The position numbers were made by a program, and so were the translations under genes. Shown one piece after another: positions 34,118 to 42,446 of a stretch of 64,000 bases of DNA. Numbering within the stretch: position 1 is the first letter of the stretch; the number at the start of each line of letters is the position of its first letter. The stretch spans positions 62,001 through 126,000 of the forward strand of contig CAJQUW010006815.1 in assembly GCA_907163375.1 (NCBI GenBank), read 5' to 3'. The stretch comes from Prostheceraeus crozeri (Eukaryota > Platyhelminthes > Polycladida > Euryleptidae). The notes beneath the pieces were generated by a model that did not search any database, was not told the origin of the DNA, and worked only from the letters and a program-made list of their open reading frames with translations.

Positions 34118-35422
34118 TTAAAGCTCTGTTTTCTGTAATTCATTTTGATAAAAACGACCTCTGATATCCTCATTATCTAAATCTTTAATTTCATAAGTAA
34201 TCGGATAAGTTTTATTTATTTTGCAAACTTCAAATATTTCTTTAGTCCAATAGCCAACAAAGCCTTTTTCAAATTTATTCTTATATTTAAATATTCTAAC
34301 TCTATCTCCAATTTTAAATTTCGGCTTAAGTTTCTGCAAATTCGGATTACTCTCATTCGAATTATTATTCTCGAATATTTTTTTTCGTATCAAATCAGGG
34401 TCGTCAGAAGCATTCTTTGGAGTTTCTTCAATACCAGAATGAACTTTATTATTGTAATCTTCCACATTTCCTGGTAATATCTTCAACCATTTCTGATTTC
34501 TTTGCTCAGTAAATTTCTTGAATAATTTATTTTTTAACGTCCGATTGAATCTTTCTATCACTACGGCCTTCCCAGCGTTTTCAGTTGAATAAACAATTTC
34601 AAATAGTGGCTGAACGTTTCGGTTATAAAATTCCGACCCTTTATCAACAAACAATTTTTTTGGCTTTCTATTACTTTCTTTAAAGATTTCTTCAAACGCA
34701 TATTTAACTGAAAGACCACTTTTATTTTTTAAAGGTTTTACCCAAGCGTATCGTGTATATAAATCTATAACTGTCAATGCGTATTTGTAGTCCCTTTCAT
34801 TCGGCATATGAATAAGATCAGCACTCCAAATATCATCTTTATTAAATACTTTTACTTTTAATAAATATTTAGGCTTTCTATATTCTTTATGAATTTCAGA
34901 TGCATAAACGTCTGAATTATGATTTTCATTTAAACCCTGACCGAATAATATTTTAGCTTGTAAAGCTTTCTTAACAAACATTCTTTCAATTTTTTCTCTA
35001 AATGTAGGATTCTGAATACTATCTAATTCTTGAATCATCTTCTTGTCAGCTGCATGTCGAGAACTTAGATCATGATTTCGATAAGCTAAATCATGCCTGT
35101 AAGCGGCGGCATCTACTCTATTTATTGGTTCTTCACCTGGTTTCGGATTATTATTCTCATCTAGTCTTATATCTAATCGAGTTCCTGGACCGGTATATGA
35201 ATGACCAGGAAGATGTTTTTCTTTCGAATATTTACTCCAAATAAATCCAGGAAAGTTTTCTAATGTTTTTTGTATATCACCACCGAAGTGGTGTGGAACT
35301 TTGTTCTTGTCACCTCCAATATGCTGACAGTTTGAGTTTTTATTTTTGTTTAATAGATAATTCAATAAATCTAAATTAGAAATTTTTAATTTAATTAAAT
35401 TTTCGGAATTTTTAGTATTCAT
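34118..35422 (-). CDS. PLA2 domain fused to retroviral-type integrase
   Basis: 434 residues. Residues ~57-165 resemble the parvovirus VP1-type phospholipase A2: calcium-loop YTGPGT (77-81), catalytic pair in AAYRHDLAY (His110-Asp111), then a helical segment. Residues ~195-300 are an rve integrase core with Asp202 (WSADLIHM), Asp260 (FVDKGSEF) and Glu290 (VIERFNRTLK). The C-terminus (367-432) has the GDRVRI...GYWTKEIFEV block of Polinton integrases. The usual N-terminal HHCC zinc module is not seen; the PLA2 domain occupies that place. The Asp260-Glu290 gap is 29 residues, shorter than the usual 35. Roles inferred: membrane breach at entry and integration. Confidence 0.85.
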   Translation of the reverse strand: MNTKNSENLIKLKISNLDLLNYLLNKNKNSNCQHIGGDKNKVPHHFGGDIQKTLENFPGFIWSKYSKEKHLPGHSYTGPGTRLDIRLDENNNPKPGEEPINRVDAAAYRHDLAYRNHDLSSRHAADKKMIQELDSIQNPTFREKIERMFVKKALQAKILFGQGLNENHNSDVYASEIHKEYRKPKYLLKVKVFNKDDIWSADLIHMPNERDYKYALTVIDLYTRYAWVKPLKNKSGLSVKYAFEEIFKESNRKPKKLFVDKGSEFYNRNVQPLFEIVYSTENAGKAVVIERFNRTLKNKLFKKFTEQRNQKWLKILPGNVEDYNNKVHSGIEETPKNASDDPDLIRKKIFENNNSNESNPNLQKLKPKFKIGDRVRIFKYKNKFEKGFVGYWTKEIFEVCKINKTYPITYEIKDLDNEDIRGRFYQNELQKTEL

Positions 35423-35494
35423 TTTAAAAGATAAAAAAAATTAAGAAGATAAAAAAAATTGTTTTACCGAAAAGAACCAAAGGTTCTGAGGTTA

Positions 35495-36037
35495 TTACCT
35501 TATCATACTAGGACTTAGATATATTCCAGAACCATCTTTAGTTTCTTTAATTTCAATTAAATCATCAACATTGTGGAGAATATTTTTAAGAACTCGTTTT
35601 CCTTCATCAACTAATTTTAATTTACTAATAAAATTATCTACTATTCCTTTTCCTTCGGGCGAAGCCCTGGAAGACATCTCCGTTGACCCATGAACCGATG
35701 TCCCTTCTCCCCTAGCAACTTTCTCTAACTCCCTATTATGACGTTTTTGTTCTTCTAATGCTGCCTTCTCTGATTTATTTTTATTTACTGCTTGGACAAT
35801 ACCAGCTGTCCCACCTGCAACACTTCCTGCTGCAGCTATGCCACCTATTATTAGGGGAATTAATGGGAGAATCCCGCCATTCTTTTCTTCTTGTAATTGA
35901 ATATTCTCTATCATTGGTTTACTTATGTAATACTTTTTTTTATTAATCGTAATAGTTTTAGGGGTATTTTTGTCAACAATATTACGTAATTTTAATTCAA
36001 CAGTTTTATTATTAATATTACTTTTCGCTTGCGACAT
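35495..36037 (-). CDS. Membrane-active minor virion protein candidate, 180 residues
   Basis: A Gly/Ala-rich hydrophobic segment (about residues 55-82, ILPLIPLIIGGIAAAGSVAG), a charged helix, and a C-terminal amphipathic part ending GSGIYLSPSMIR. Short proteins of this build sit beside capsid genes in Polinton/adintovirus elements and are compared with adenovirus core or lytic proteins; that role is inferred. A GC-rich hairpin repeat (35654-35705) is read in frame here as a segment containing SSRASPEG. Confidence 0.6.
   Translation of the reverse strand: MSQAKSNINNKTVELKLRNIVDKNTPKTITINKKKYYISKPMIENIQLQEEKNGGILPLIPLIIGGIAAAGSVAGGTAGIVQAVNKNKSEKAALEEQKRHNRELEKVARGEGTSVHGSTEMSSRASPEGKGIVDNFISKLKLVDEGKRVLKNILHNVDDLIEIKETKDGSGIYLSPSMIR
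35654..35705. repeat. GC-rich hairpin repeat inside the minor virion protein gene
   Basis: Contains GGGCGAAGCCC, a stem-loop, followed by GGAAGACATCTCCG and a GAACCGATGTCCC half. It matches the intergenic copy at 38136-38182 almost base for base and partly the TIR copies. It is read in frame (Arg-Ala-Ser-Pro). Confidence 0.85.
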
Positions 36038-36203
36038 TTTTAATAAAAAATTTTAAGTTAAGAATTTAAAGTTATCAAAAAATTTAAATCTATTCTAGTT
36101 ATGAAAAATTTTTAGTTAAGAAATTTTAAGTTAACAAAAATTTTAATCTATTCTAGTTATGAAAAAATTTTAATTAACCTATCGGAGCGAAGCTCCTCTG
36201 GCT

Positions 36204-37538
36204 TTAGCCGATCCTAACCATCTTTCCATTAAGAATTTCAATAGAATATTTTACATCTTCTAGCAATAAACCATAAGCCATCAATGAAGTTGTGGAATCT
36301 TTCTTTTCAATATTAATCGTTACATCACAACCATTTTTAATAATATCTTCAGATTGTGCACTTAAATCGAAACAGAAAATTGGATATAAATGTCTCCAAT
36401 CTCCAGGAGTTAATTGTGGTTCAACTCCAAATTCTATACAAAGATTTCTATAAGAATCATATCCTTCCATAAATTGATTATTGGTATCATCGAATCTTAA
36501 TGGATCAATTGGATATCGAGTTTGATTTAATGAAACTTGTAAACTTCGAATTGTATTAATATGAAAAATATTATTGTTCTTATCAAAACTTGGAGAATTA
36601 TTTCTTTGAAATGTTAGTAATAAATATCTTGGGGTATTCGCAGTTCTAGTAAAATGCCAGTTAAATCTTTGTTCGGAAAAAGTTACTGAACTAGCAGTTC
36701 TCTTTAGAAAATTTACTGGAATTGGTTTGTTAGTATTTAATCTTTTTGCAATAGCTGTTTCAACCTCTAAACTAGGAGTAATATGCTTAATCCACCATTC
36801 AAGTCTATCAATTTTTAAATATGCTTTTTTTCCAGTCTTACCAAAAAAGATTAATTCATTATTTGCTGTACGATGAATTATTAATTTAAATTTTAATTGA
36901 TATGATATTTTATCATAATCTAAATATCCGAATAATGGAGACAATGACCAATTTACTGTCTGTTTACTTTTTTTGTTAAATTCACGTCTTTCTTTATATG
37001 CATCATTATTTGTTTTATTTAAATGTTTTGCAATATTTTCTACATCTTTCGCAATTCCTGCTGCATCTGTTCCAGCGTGAGTTAAATCATCAACAATTAT
37101 ATCATCATTAGTATCAGGAAACCAACCTTCGATTTCATGCTTTTTATTATTTTCACCAATTGTTATAAATCTAAGCATTGTATCAATTACACCTGGGGAA
37201 TCACTTATTGTTTCTATATTTTGAGTTGCAACATCTAAACGCATTTGTGTAAATAAACTTGGGAAAAAATTATTCTCTAGTGTAATATTATCGGTATCTG
37301 GTAATGGTGTTGTAAAATTAGCATCACTATATAAAGAATATTCGCAGTGTAAAAATGAATCAGGTAAATATAAATAACTCTGCTGATTATCAACTTCAAA
37401 AATTAAATCACCTCCAGTGTTTACTCTACTAGAAGATCCGGGATTCATGGCAATTCTTATATAGTCATTCTTTTTTTGATTATAACTGACGAACGGAGGA
37501 TCGTCTAATTTAAATTTATTTTCGATAAGCGAAGACAT
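36204..37538 (-). CDS. Major capsid protein candidate (double jelly-roll)
   Basis: A 444-residue β-rich protein starting MSSLIENKFKLDDPP. Features include an early YLYLPDSFLHC strand, NNFFPSLFTQMRLDV, a central SLSPLFGYLDYDKISYQLKF block, EWWIKHITPSLEVETAI, then GVEPQLTPGDWRHLYPIFCF followed by DLSAQSE near the C-terminus. Length and position between two minor virion genes, next to integrase and protease, fit the hexon-like capsid protein of Polintons and adintoviruses. No single motif is decisive; a structure prediction would be needed. The frame is intact. The stop lies within a GC-rich palindrome (36179-36215). Confidence 0.75.
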   Translation of the reverse strand: MSSLIENKFKLDDPPFVSYNQKKNDYIRIAMNPGSSSRVNTGGDLIFEVDNQQSYLYLPDSFLHCEYSLYSDANFTTPLPDTDNITLENNFFPSLFTQMRLDVATQNIETISDSPGVIDTMLRFITIGENNKKHEIEGWFPDTNDDIIVDDLTHAGTDAAGIAKDVENIAKHLNKTNNDAYKERREFNKKSKQTVNWSLSPLFGYLDYDKISYQLKFKLIIHRTANNELIFFGKTGKKAYLKIDRLEWWIKHITPSLEVETAIAKRLNTNKPIPVNFLKRTASSVTFSEQRFNWHFTRTANTPRYLLLTFQRNNSPSFDKNNNIFHINTIRSLQVSLNQTRYPIDPLRFDDTNNQFMEGYDSYRNLCIEFGVEPQLTPGDWRHLYPIFCFDLSAQSEDIIKNGCDVTINIEKKDSTTSLMAYGLLLEDVKYSIEILNGKMVRIG

Positions 37539-37609
37539 TTTTATAAAAAATAATTTGACTTTTTGTTTTTCTCACAGACAGAAAAAAAAATTTTTACTAA
37601 AATATAATT

Positions 37610-38095
37610 TTAGAATTTTGCTAGACCAGCTCCGCTACAGCTTTGCTGGTTAGACCGAAGGTTGCTGCTCACGCCATTACCTCTTATTTCTTCAATTGTT
37701 TTTTCATTTTGTTTACTATCACCCTCTACAGCTATGTTAGCAATTTTGTTTTTTGTTTCATCTGAAAGTTTTTTTAATTTTTTTAGTTCTTCAGAATCAT
37801 TCTTGAGTTTACGAATAGCTTCTAGTTGTTTTAATTCGTTTTGAGACTTGACAGCATTTGATATTGCACTAGCTGTACTACCTATAGCAGCTGCTCCTTT
37901 AGCAGCAGATGTAATCAAATCTTTATTATTTTTAATTAAGTTAACGATACTACCAATACCAGAAAAGATGCCATCCCCTTCTTTTTGAACGGTTTCTCTA
38001 TTATCATAATGGTAAACCGGATTCATACGTGGTTCATGAGCAATTTTTTGATTTGAAGCAAATTGTTTAAGATTGTGTTTATAAATTATAGGCAT
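37610..38095 (-). CDS. Minor virion protein candidate, 161 residues
   Basis: N-terminal HNLKQFASNQKI, a central hydrophobic/amphipathic stretch (IFSGIGSIVNLI ... GAAAIGSTASAISNAVK), a Lys/Glu coiled coil, and a low-complexity GC-richer C-terminus. Similar in build to the 180-residue neighbour. It is likely a capsid-internal or membrane-lytic protein, by context only. Confidence 0.55.
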   Translation of the reverse strand: MPIIYKHNLKQFASNQKIAHEPRMNPVYHYDNRETVQKEGDGIFSGIGSIVNLIKNNKDLITSAAKGAAAIGSTASAISNAVKSQNELKQLEAIRKLKNDSEELKKLKKLSDETKNKIANIAVEGDSKQNEKTIEEIRGNGVSSNLRSNQQSCSGAGLAKF

Positions 38096-38135
38096 TTTTT
38101 AGTAATAAATTTGACTTTTGGGAAAAATATAAATA

Positions 38136-38182
38136 CGGGCGAAGCCCTGGAAGACATCTCCGATGTCCCATGAACCGATGTC
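38136..38182. repeat. GC-rich hairpin repeat, intergenic copy
   Basis: CGGGCGAAGCCCTGGAAGAC and the following GAACCGATGTCC half, nearly identical to 35654-35705. It lies between two virion-type genes in otherwise AT-rich sequence. Confidence 0.85.
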
Positions 38183-38197
38183 CATTATAAAAAATGT

Positions 38198-38371
38198 TTA
38201 TTTTTTGTTCTTAACTTTTACAGATTGGGTTTTTGGTTTAACTTTATCAGGAACCAAACCTGCATCAATCATTCTTTTTATTCTATGATTTTCTTTCATA
38301 ATATTTCTTTGTTTTATTAACTCTTCTAATTGTTTTATTCTTTTAAAATTATTAGCTCTAATTTTATCCAT
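38198..38371 (-). CDS. 57-residue basic protein, paralogue of the 47109 gene's N-terminus
   Basis: ATG at 38371, stop at 38198-38200. It starts MDKIRANNFKRIKQLEELIK and continues QRNIMKENH, matching the first ~30 residues of the protein at 47109 with few changes, then diverges into a Lys-rich tail. It uses the same A-rich leader before ATG as its neighbours. Function unknown; probably a duplicated oligomerisation or DNA-binding segment. Confidence 0.65.
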   Translation of the reverse strand: MDKIRANNFKRIKQLEELIKQRNIMKENHRIKRMIDAGLVPDKVKPKTQSVKVKNKK

Positions 38372-38555
38372 TTTTAAAATTATATACTTTTATATTTTTA
38401 AATTTTTTTAAAAATTATATTTATACTTTTATATTTTTAAAATTATATTTATATTTTTTAAATTATATTTATATTTTTTAAATTATATTTATATTTTTTA
38501 TGATTTTTATTTTTTGTAGGTAAAAAATATTTAAGTTAATATTTACAATACTCGT

Positions 38556-39443
38556 TTAAGATTTACGTTTATGAATATCTAACAACTTCGAGATAACTTT
38601 ATTAATTGCTTGTTGCCCTTTATCTATTGCATCAAGAAGCGTGTGATGTACTTTAATTTCTTTTTCAGTCATTTCTAATTTTTTCTCACTTTTCTTTAAT
38701 TCTGTTTTTAAAGCATTTAATTGAACTTTAAGACCATCTACTTTTCTTTTAACGGAATCTAACTGTTCTTTATTTTCTTTAGAGTTTTCTTGTAAATTTT
38801 TCTTTAATTCATTTTCTAAATTGATTTTCAGAGTTTTCATTTTATCAACTTTTTCATTAAGTGATTTTACTTCAATTTTTAATTGATTTATTTTTTTAAT
38901 TTGTTGAGCAATTTTAGAACTCAATTCATTCACACTTTTTTGGAATGTAGTTTGTAACTGCTTTAAATTTTTTTTAATTCTTTCAGGTAGTTTTTCTATT
39001 TCATCTTCTAATTGTTCTTTTAACATTTTTATCTGATGTTTATTTTTAATTACAGCAGATTTTAAATTTATAGAAAGTAATATTAAAATTTTTGATTGTT
39101 CAGAAATCTTTTTAAAAAGTTTTGCTATATCTGCTTCTAGCTCTCTATCCTTTTTATCAAGTTTTAATAATTTTTCGTTTAATGATTTGTCATTAAGTTT
39201 AAGCAACTTTAATTCGTTCATCAGCGGAACCATAACATCGTTTATATATTTTTCTTTTAAGTCATTGATTTGTGTATCAACATATTGTTTATTTGTTAAC
39301 TCTGTATTTTGTTGTGGAAGAATAGAAAGATGTAATGGACCAGATAAAACGTCTCCAGTTTTCATTATATAATTTTCTAGTTCTATTTCTGATTCACGAT
39401 TATTCGGGATATATGCACCTCCACCAACATTTGGTAACATCAT
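38556..39443 (-). CDS. Coiled-coil fibre-like protein
   Basis: About 295 residues from the preferred ATG at 39443 (MMLPNVGGGAYIPNN, preceded by the TTTAAAA leader seen at other genes); an upstream ATG at 39488 is possible. Near the N-terminus it has MKTGDVLSGPLHL and then TNKQYVDTQ, the pair of motifs common in phage tail-fibre shafts. Nearly all the rest is heptad-rich coiled coil (Leu/Ile with Lys/Glu). A trimeric spike or fibre is inferred. Gene intact. Confidence 0.65.
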   Translation of the reverse strand: MMLPNVGGGAYIPNNRESEIELENYIMKTGDVLSGPLHLSILPQQNTELTNKQYVDTQINDLKEKYINDVMVPLMNELKLLKLNDKSLNEKLLKLDKKDRELEADIAKLFKKISEQSKILILLSINLKSAVIKNKHQIKMLKEQLEDEIEKLPERIKKNLKQLQTTFQKSVNELSSKIAQQIKKINQLKIEVKSLNEKVDKMKTLKINLENELKKNLQENSKENKEQLDSVKRKVDGLKVQLNALKTELKKSEKKLEMTEKEIKVHHTLLDAIDKGQQAINKVISKLLDIHKRKS

Positions 39444-39528
39444 TTTTAAACAATAAAAATAAAATATTTTCTGATTATAAAAATACATAAATTATAAAAA
39501 TAAAATTTTTCCTAATAAAAATAAAAAA

Positions 39529-40398
39529 ATGGAAATGACTCAAATTTGTCAAGTTTGCAATATGCGTTTTTTAAATCAAACACTATTATATTCTCATATG
39601 AAAAACACACCATGTGGTATGCATATGAATCAATTACAACCTAATAATAGTATGCAACCTAATAATAGTATTCAGTATAATAATATTCAACCTAATAATA
39701 GTATTCAGTATAATAATATTCAATCAGAGCAACCATTACAAAGATTAAAGCATTTATTTATTTCAGATAAAGAACAAAATCTTTATACTGCTAGAATAAA
39801 TACACCTAGGCAAAATACACCTAGGCAAAATAATAATAATTATTTAGCACAAAATAATAATGTAGCACAAAATAATCCTTTTGTTCAAAATAATCCTTTT
39901 GTTCAAAATAATAATGTAGCTCAAAATAATAATGTAGCTCAAAATAATTATATTGATAAAAATCAATTTGTTGAAAGTAATAACAAAAAAATATGTTCCA
40001 AATGTAATAAAAATATAACATCAAAAAATTTTGCACGTCATTTAAAATTATGCGAACAACCAGAAGAGGTTAAAAAAAATAAAAAAGATAAATTAAAAGA
40101 TCAGTTATGTCGTAATTGTAATAAATATTTTACAATTCAAGGAATTGCTAATCATTATAATTCTTGTATAAGTTCTACAAGACAATGTACAAGTTGTCAA
40201 ATTACTAAACCTAAGACAGAGTTTTATGATAGTAAATATCAGTGTAAGGATTGTTTAAAAGAAAAAGTTAAATGTAGAGGTTGTCAAAAAATTATATTAA
40301 AGAAAAATTTTCAGCGACATGTAACACTATGTCCAAAACTTAATCAACATAATAATCAACATAATAATAATTTATATCAAAATAATAATTTATATTAG
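39529..40398 (+). CDS. Multi-zinc-finger protein with Asn/Gln repeats
   Basis: 289 residues. An N-terminal C2H2 finger (CQVCNMRFLNQTLLYSHMK) is followed by Asn-rich repeats (QPNNSIQYNN, QNNNVAQNN), then fingers at CSKCNKNITSKNFARHLKLC, CRNCNKYFTIQGIANHYNSC, a CxxC pair near TKPKTEFYDS, and CRGCQKIILKKNFQRHVTLC. The last ones are C2HC type. It is divergent from the coiled-coil gene across a 41-85-bp gap, so both probably share a bidirectional promoter. Nucleic-acid binding is likely; the role is unknown. Confidence 0.75.
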   Translation: MEMTQICQVCNMRFLNQTLLYSHMKNTPCGMHMNQLQPNNSMQPNNSIQYNNIQPNNSIQYNNIQSEQPLQRLKHLFISDKEQNLYTARINTPRQNTPRQNNNNYLAQNNNVAQNNPFVQNNPFVQNNNVAQNNNVAQNNYIDKNQFVESNNKKICSKCNKNITSKNFARHLKLCEQPEEVKKNKKDKLKDQLCRNCNKYFTIQGIANHYNSCISSTRQCTSCQITKPKTEFYDSKYQCKDCLKEKVKCRGCQKIILKKNFQRHVTLCPKLNQHNNQHNNNLYQNNNLY

Positions 40399-40420
40399 TA
40401 TTTCTATTAAAATAGACTTA

Positions 40421-40492
40421 TATATTTAAATAGTTGTATTTCAACTAAAATAGTTGTATTTTAACTAAAATAGTTGTATTTCAACTAAAATA
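40421..40492. repeat. ~23-bp tandem repeat
   Basis: About three copies of AAAATAGTTGTATTTCAACT, each with an internal inverted repeat (AGTTG...CAACT). It follows the zinc-finger gene and may terminate or process its transcript. Confidence 0.7.
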
Positions 40493-40558
40493 ATCTTATA
40501 TATATTAAAATATTATTTTTTTATAAAGAATAAAATATTATTTTATTAAAATATTCTT

Positions 40559-40690
40559 AAGCATTCCGGAAGAGAGGAGAGGTTCGGAACATACTTCTTT
40601 TGAGTATAGGAACAAAAAGTCCGACACATTCCGGAGGTTCTACAGAGGTTAAAAACACTCATAAGAGTGTAAGAATGCGAGTCCGGAATT
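40559..40690. other. GC-rich intergenic block with several potential hairpins
   Basis: In a strongly AT-rich spacer lies a compact GC-richer tract with two ACATTCCGGA-like words, a terminal CCGGAAT complement, GTTCGGAAC, an ATACT...AGTAT stem and ACACTCATAAGAGTGT. It precedes the ATPase gene by about 40 bp. It could be a structured leader or non-coding RNA; no known family is recognised. Confidence 0.45.
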
Positions 40691-40731
40691 AAAAAATAAT
40701 AATTCCTAAATTTTTATTTTAAAAATATTAA

Positions 40732-41106
40732 ATGAATAAAAACGAAAATTTGGAAGATTTATATTCACCGGTTATAATTAAAAGTAATAAAAGTAATAAA
40801 AGTAATCTAAGTCGTCATAAATCTCTTAATGCAATAAACGAAATAATAAATAATTATATGAATAACACTGAGTTTCAAGATACACTAACCCCTCAAGATC
40901 CGAATCTCAAAGATATTAATAATATTGTAGAAAATCCTATATATAATACTAAATATAATAATAATATAGATAAAAATATATATAATAATATAGATAAAAA
41001 TATATATAATAATATAGATAAAAAATATTTAGAGACACTACCCCCTAATTCATCTCTTAATAAAAAATACCACAATCAGATCTTACACGTCTTTGGAATT
41101 TTTTAA
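40732..41106 (+). CDS. N-terminal part of frameshifted ATPase gene
   Basis: 124 residues, Asn/Lys-rich with a thrice-repeated NNIDKNIY motif, no recognised domain. Its frame ends at 41106, but the +1 frame from about 41065 is open and runs through a hydrophobic segment (LLACILIFFIYHLVICIG) straight into the ATPase. The switch lies at an A-run (about 41062-41067). This is most simply the start of the same gene. Confidence 0.55.
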   Translation: MNKNENLEDLYSPVIIKSNKSNKSNLSRHKSLNAINEIINNYMNNTEFQDTLTPQDPNLKDINNIVENPIYNTKYNNNIDKNIYNNIDKNIYNNIDKKYLETLPPNSSLNKKYHNQILHVFGIF

Positions 41107-41126
41107 AATTTCATTGTATAAAAATA

Positions 41127-42272
41127 TTGTTAGCATGTATTTTAATATTTTTTATTTATCATCTTGTTATATGTATTGGAAATCAATGGGGTTACTTTCT
41201 AACAGAGGAACAAAAGAGAATAAATTTTTATAAACAAGAAATAAAAACTTTTAAAGGATGGAAGACTGAGGAGGATAAGATTAAGGATAAAACTAATAAT
41301 AAAAATATTAAACAAGGTAAAATGTATCAAGAAAATTTACATTTCATTGTTTACGGTAAAACTGGAAGTGGTAAGACTACGTTTATTAAAAAATATATAA
41401 ACCAATATTATAAGGACGAAACAAAAGTACATATTTTTTGTATGCATACTTCTGAATGGCCAACTTTTACAAACGTCTATAATGATAAACAATTAGATGA
41501 GTTACAAGATATGGAAAGTTTTGCTGGTACACCTGAAAATAAATCTTTATTAATTTTAGATGATGTTGCAAGTTTATCAAAACAAAAAAATATGTCAGAA
41601 ATATTTACAAAAGGAAGACATCAAAATATTCAAATAGTTGTATTAGCTCATAAAGCTTGTGATGTAGATAATAAGATTAGAGAAAACATTCAAACATTTT
41701 TTACAACTACACAAAATAATGCAGCATTCTTTAATGATATTAATAAAAATTATAAAATGAATATGCCTTTATCATATTATACACATCATAAATATGGAAT
41801 AATACGTGTTGACACCATAAGTGAACATATGCAAGTATATGATAAAGATTTAAATATATTAGTAGATACCGAACATGAAATCTATAATAACTCTCAAGAT
41901 TTTGATATTAGAATATATGCAAATGCAAAACATTTATCAAATCAAGTTATAGAACAAATAATTATCTTTTTAGAGTCTGAAGCAAAAGTACCACTAAAAA
42001 TTATTCCTGATACATTTTATTTTTATTTTGATCATTATTTAAATGCAAAATTTGGTATACCAATACCAAAAAGATTACAAGATAATGAAACATTAAACTA
42101 TTTAAAAATTGCAATAAATGATGTTAGAAACGGTTTAAGAAAAGCAACACCAATAATAACTGATGTTAAATCTACATTTTCTGATGCTAAATCTACATTT
42201 GATGAAGCCAAAAAAACATATAATGATATAAAACCATTAATAAATGGTGTAAGTGAAATACTTAATAATTAA
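41127..42272 (+). CDS. P-loop ATPase 1 (A32/FtsK-like), membrane-anchored
   Basis: The displayed frame starts at TTG; the real start is probably at 40732 through a frameshift. A membrane segment (residues ~1-20) precedes Walker A YGKTGSGKTTF (~76-85) and Walker B LLILDDVA (~140-147). FTKGRHQNIQIVVLAH follows, resembling the sensor region of packaging ATPases. The C-terminus is helical. The gene set has a second ATPase at 48973-49762, so one is the packaging motor and this one may have another role. Confidence 0.72.
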   Translation: MLACILIFFIYHLVICIGNQWGYFLTEEQKRINFYKQEIKTFKGWKTEEDKIKDKTNNKNIKQGKMYQENLHFIVYGKTGSGKTTFIKKYINQYYKDETKVHIFCMHTSEWPTFTNVYNDKQLDELQDMESFAGTPENKSLLILDDVASLSKQKNMSEIFTKGRHQNIQIVVLAHKACDVDNKIRENIQTFFTTTQNNAAFFNDINKNYKMNMPLSYYTHHKYGIIRVDTISEHMQVYDKDLNILVDTEHEIYNNSQDFDIRIYANAKHLSNQVIEQIIIFLESEAKVPLKIIPDTFYFYFDHYLNAKFGIPIPKRLQDNETLNYLKIAINDVRNGLRKATPIITDVKSTFSDAKSTFDEAKKTYNDIKPLINGVSEILNN

Positions 42273-42287
42273 ACAAATTTATCATAA

Positions 42288-42317
42288 TCGAACCGAAGGT
42301 TCTAGGGCTTCGCCCGA
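42288..42317. repeat. GC-rich hairpin repeat, intergenic copy before polymerase
   Basis: TCGAACCGAAGGTTCTAGGG followed by CTTCGCCCGA; identical over the core to the copy inside the polymerase at 42762-42791. It contains two stem-loops (GAACCGAAGGTTC and GGGCTTCGCCC). Confidence 0.88.
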
Positions 42318-42446
42318 TTTTACAGATATATTAGAATTTTTCCATTATATATATTTTAGAATTTTTTTCTCTAAAAATTAAAACATAAATTTTTTTTTAA
42401 AAAAAAAATTTCTCAAATTTTCTCTAAAAAAATAAAAAAATAAAAA

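Noticed and set aside
39821..41075. Minus-strand tyrosine/leucine-rich ORFs opposite the zinc-finger and ATPase genes
   Set aside because: They are shadows of Asn/Lys-rich coding repeats on the plus strand and show no independent start context or domain.
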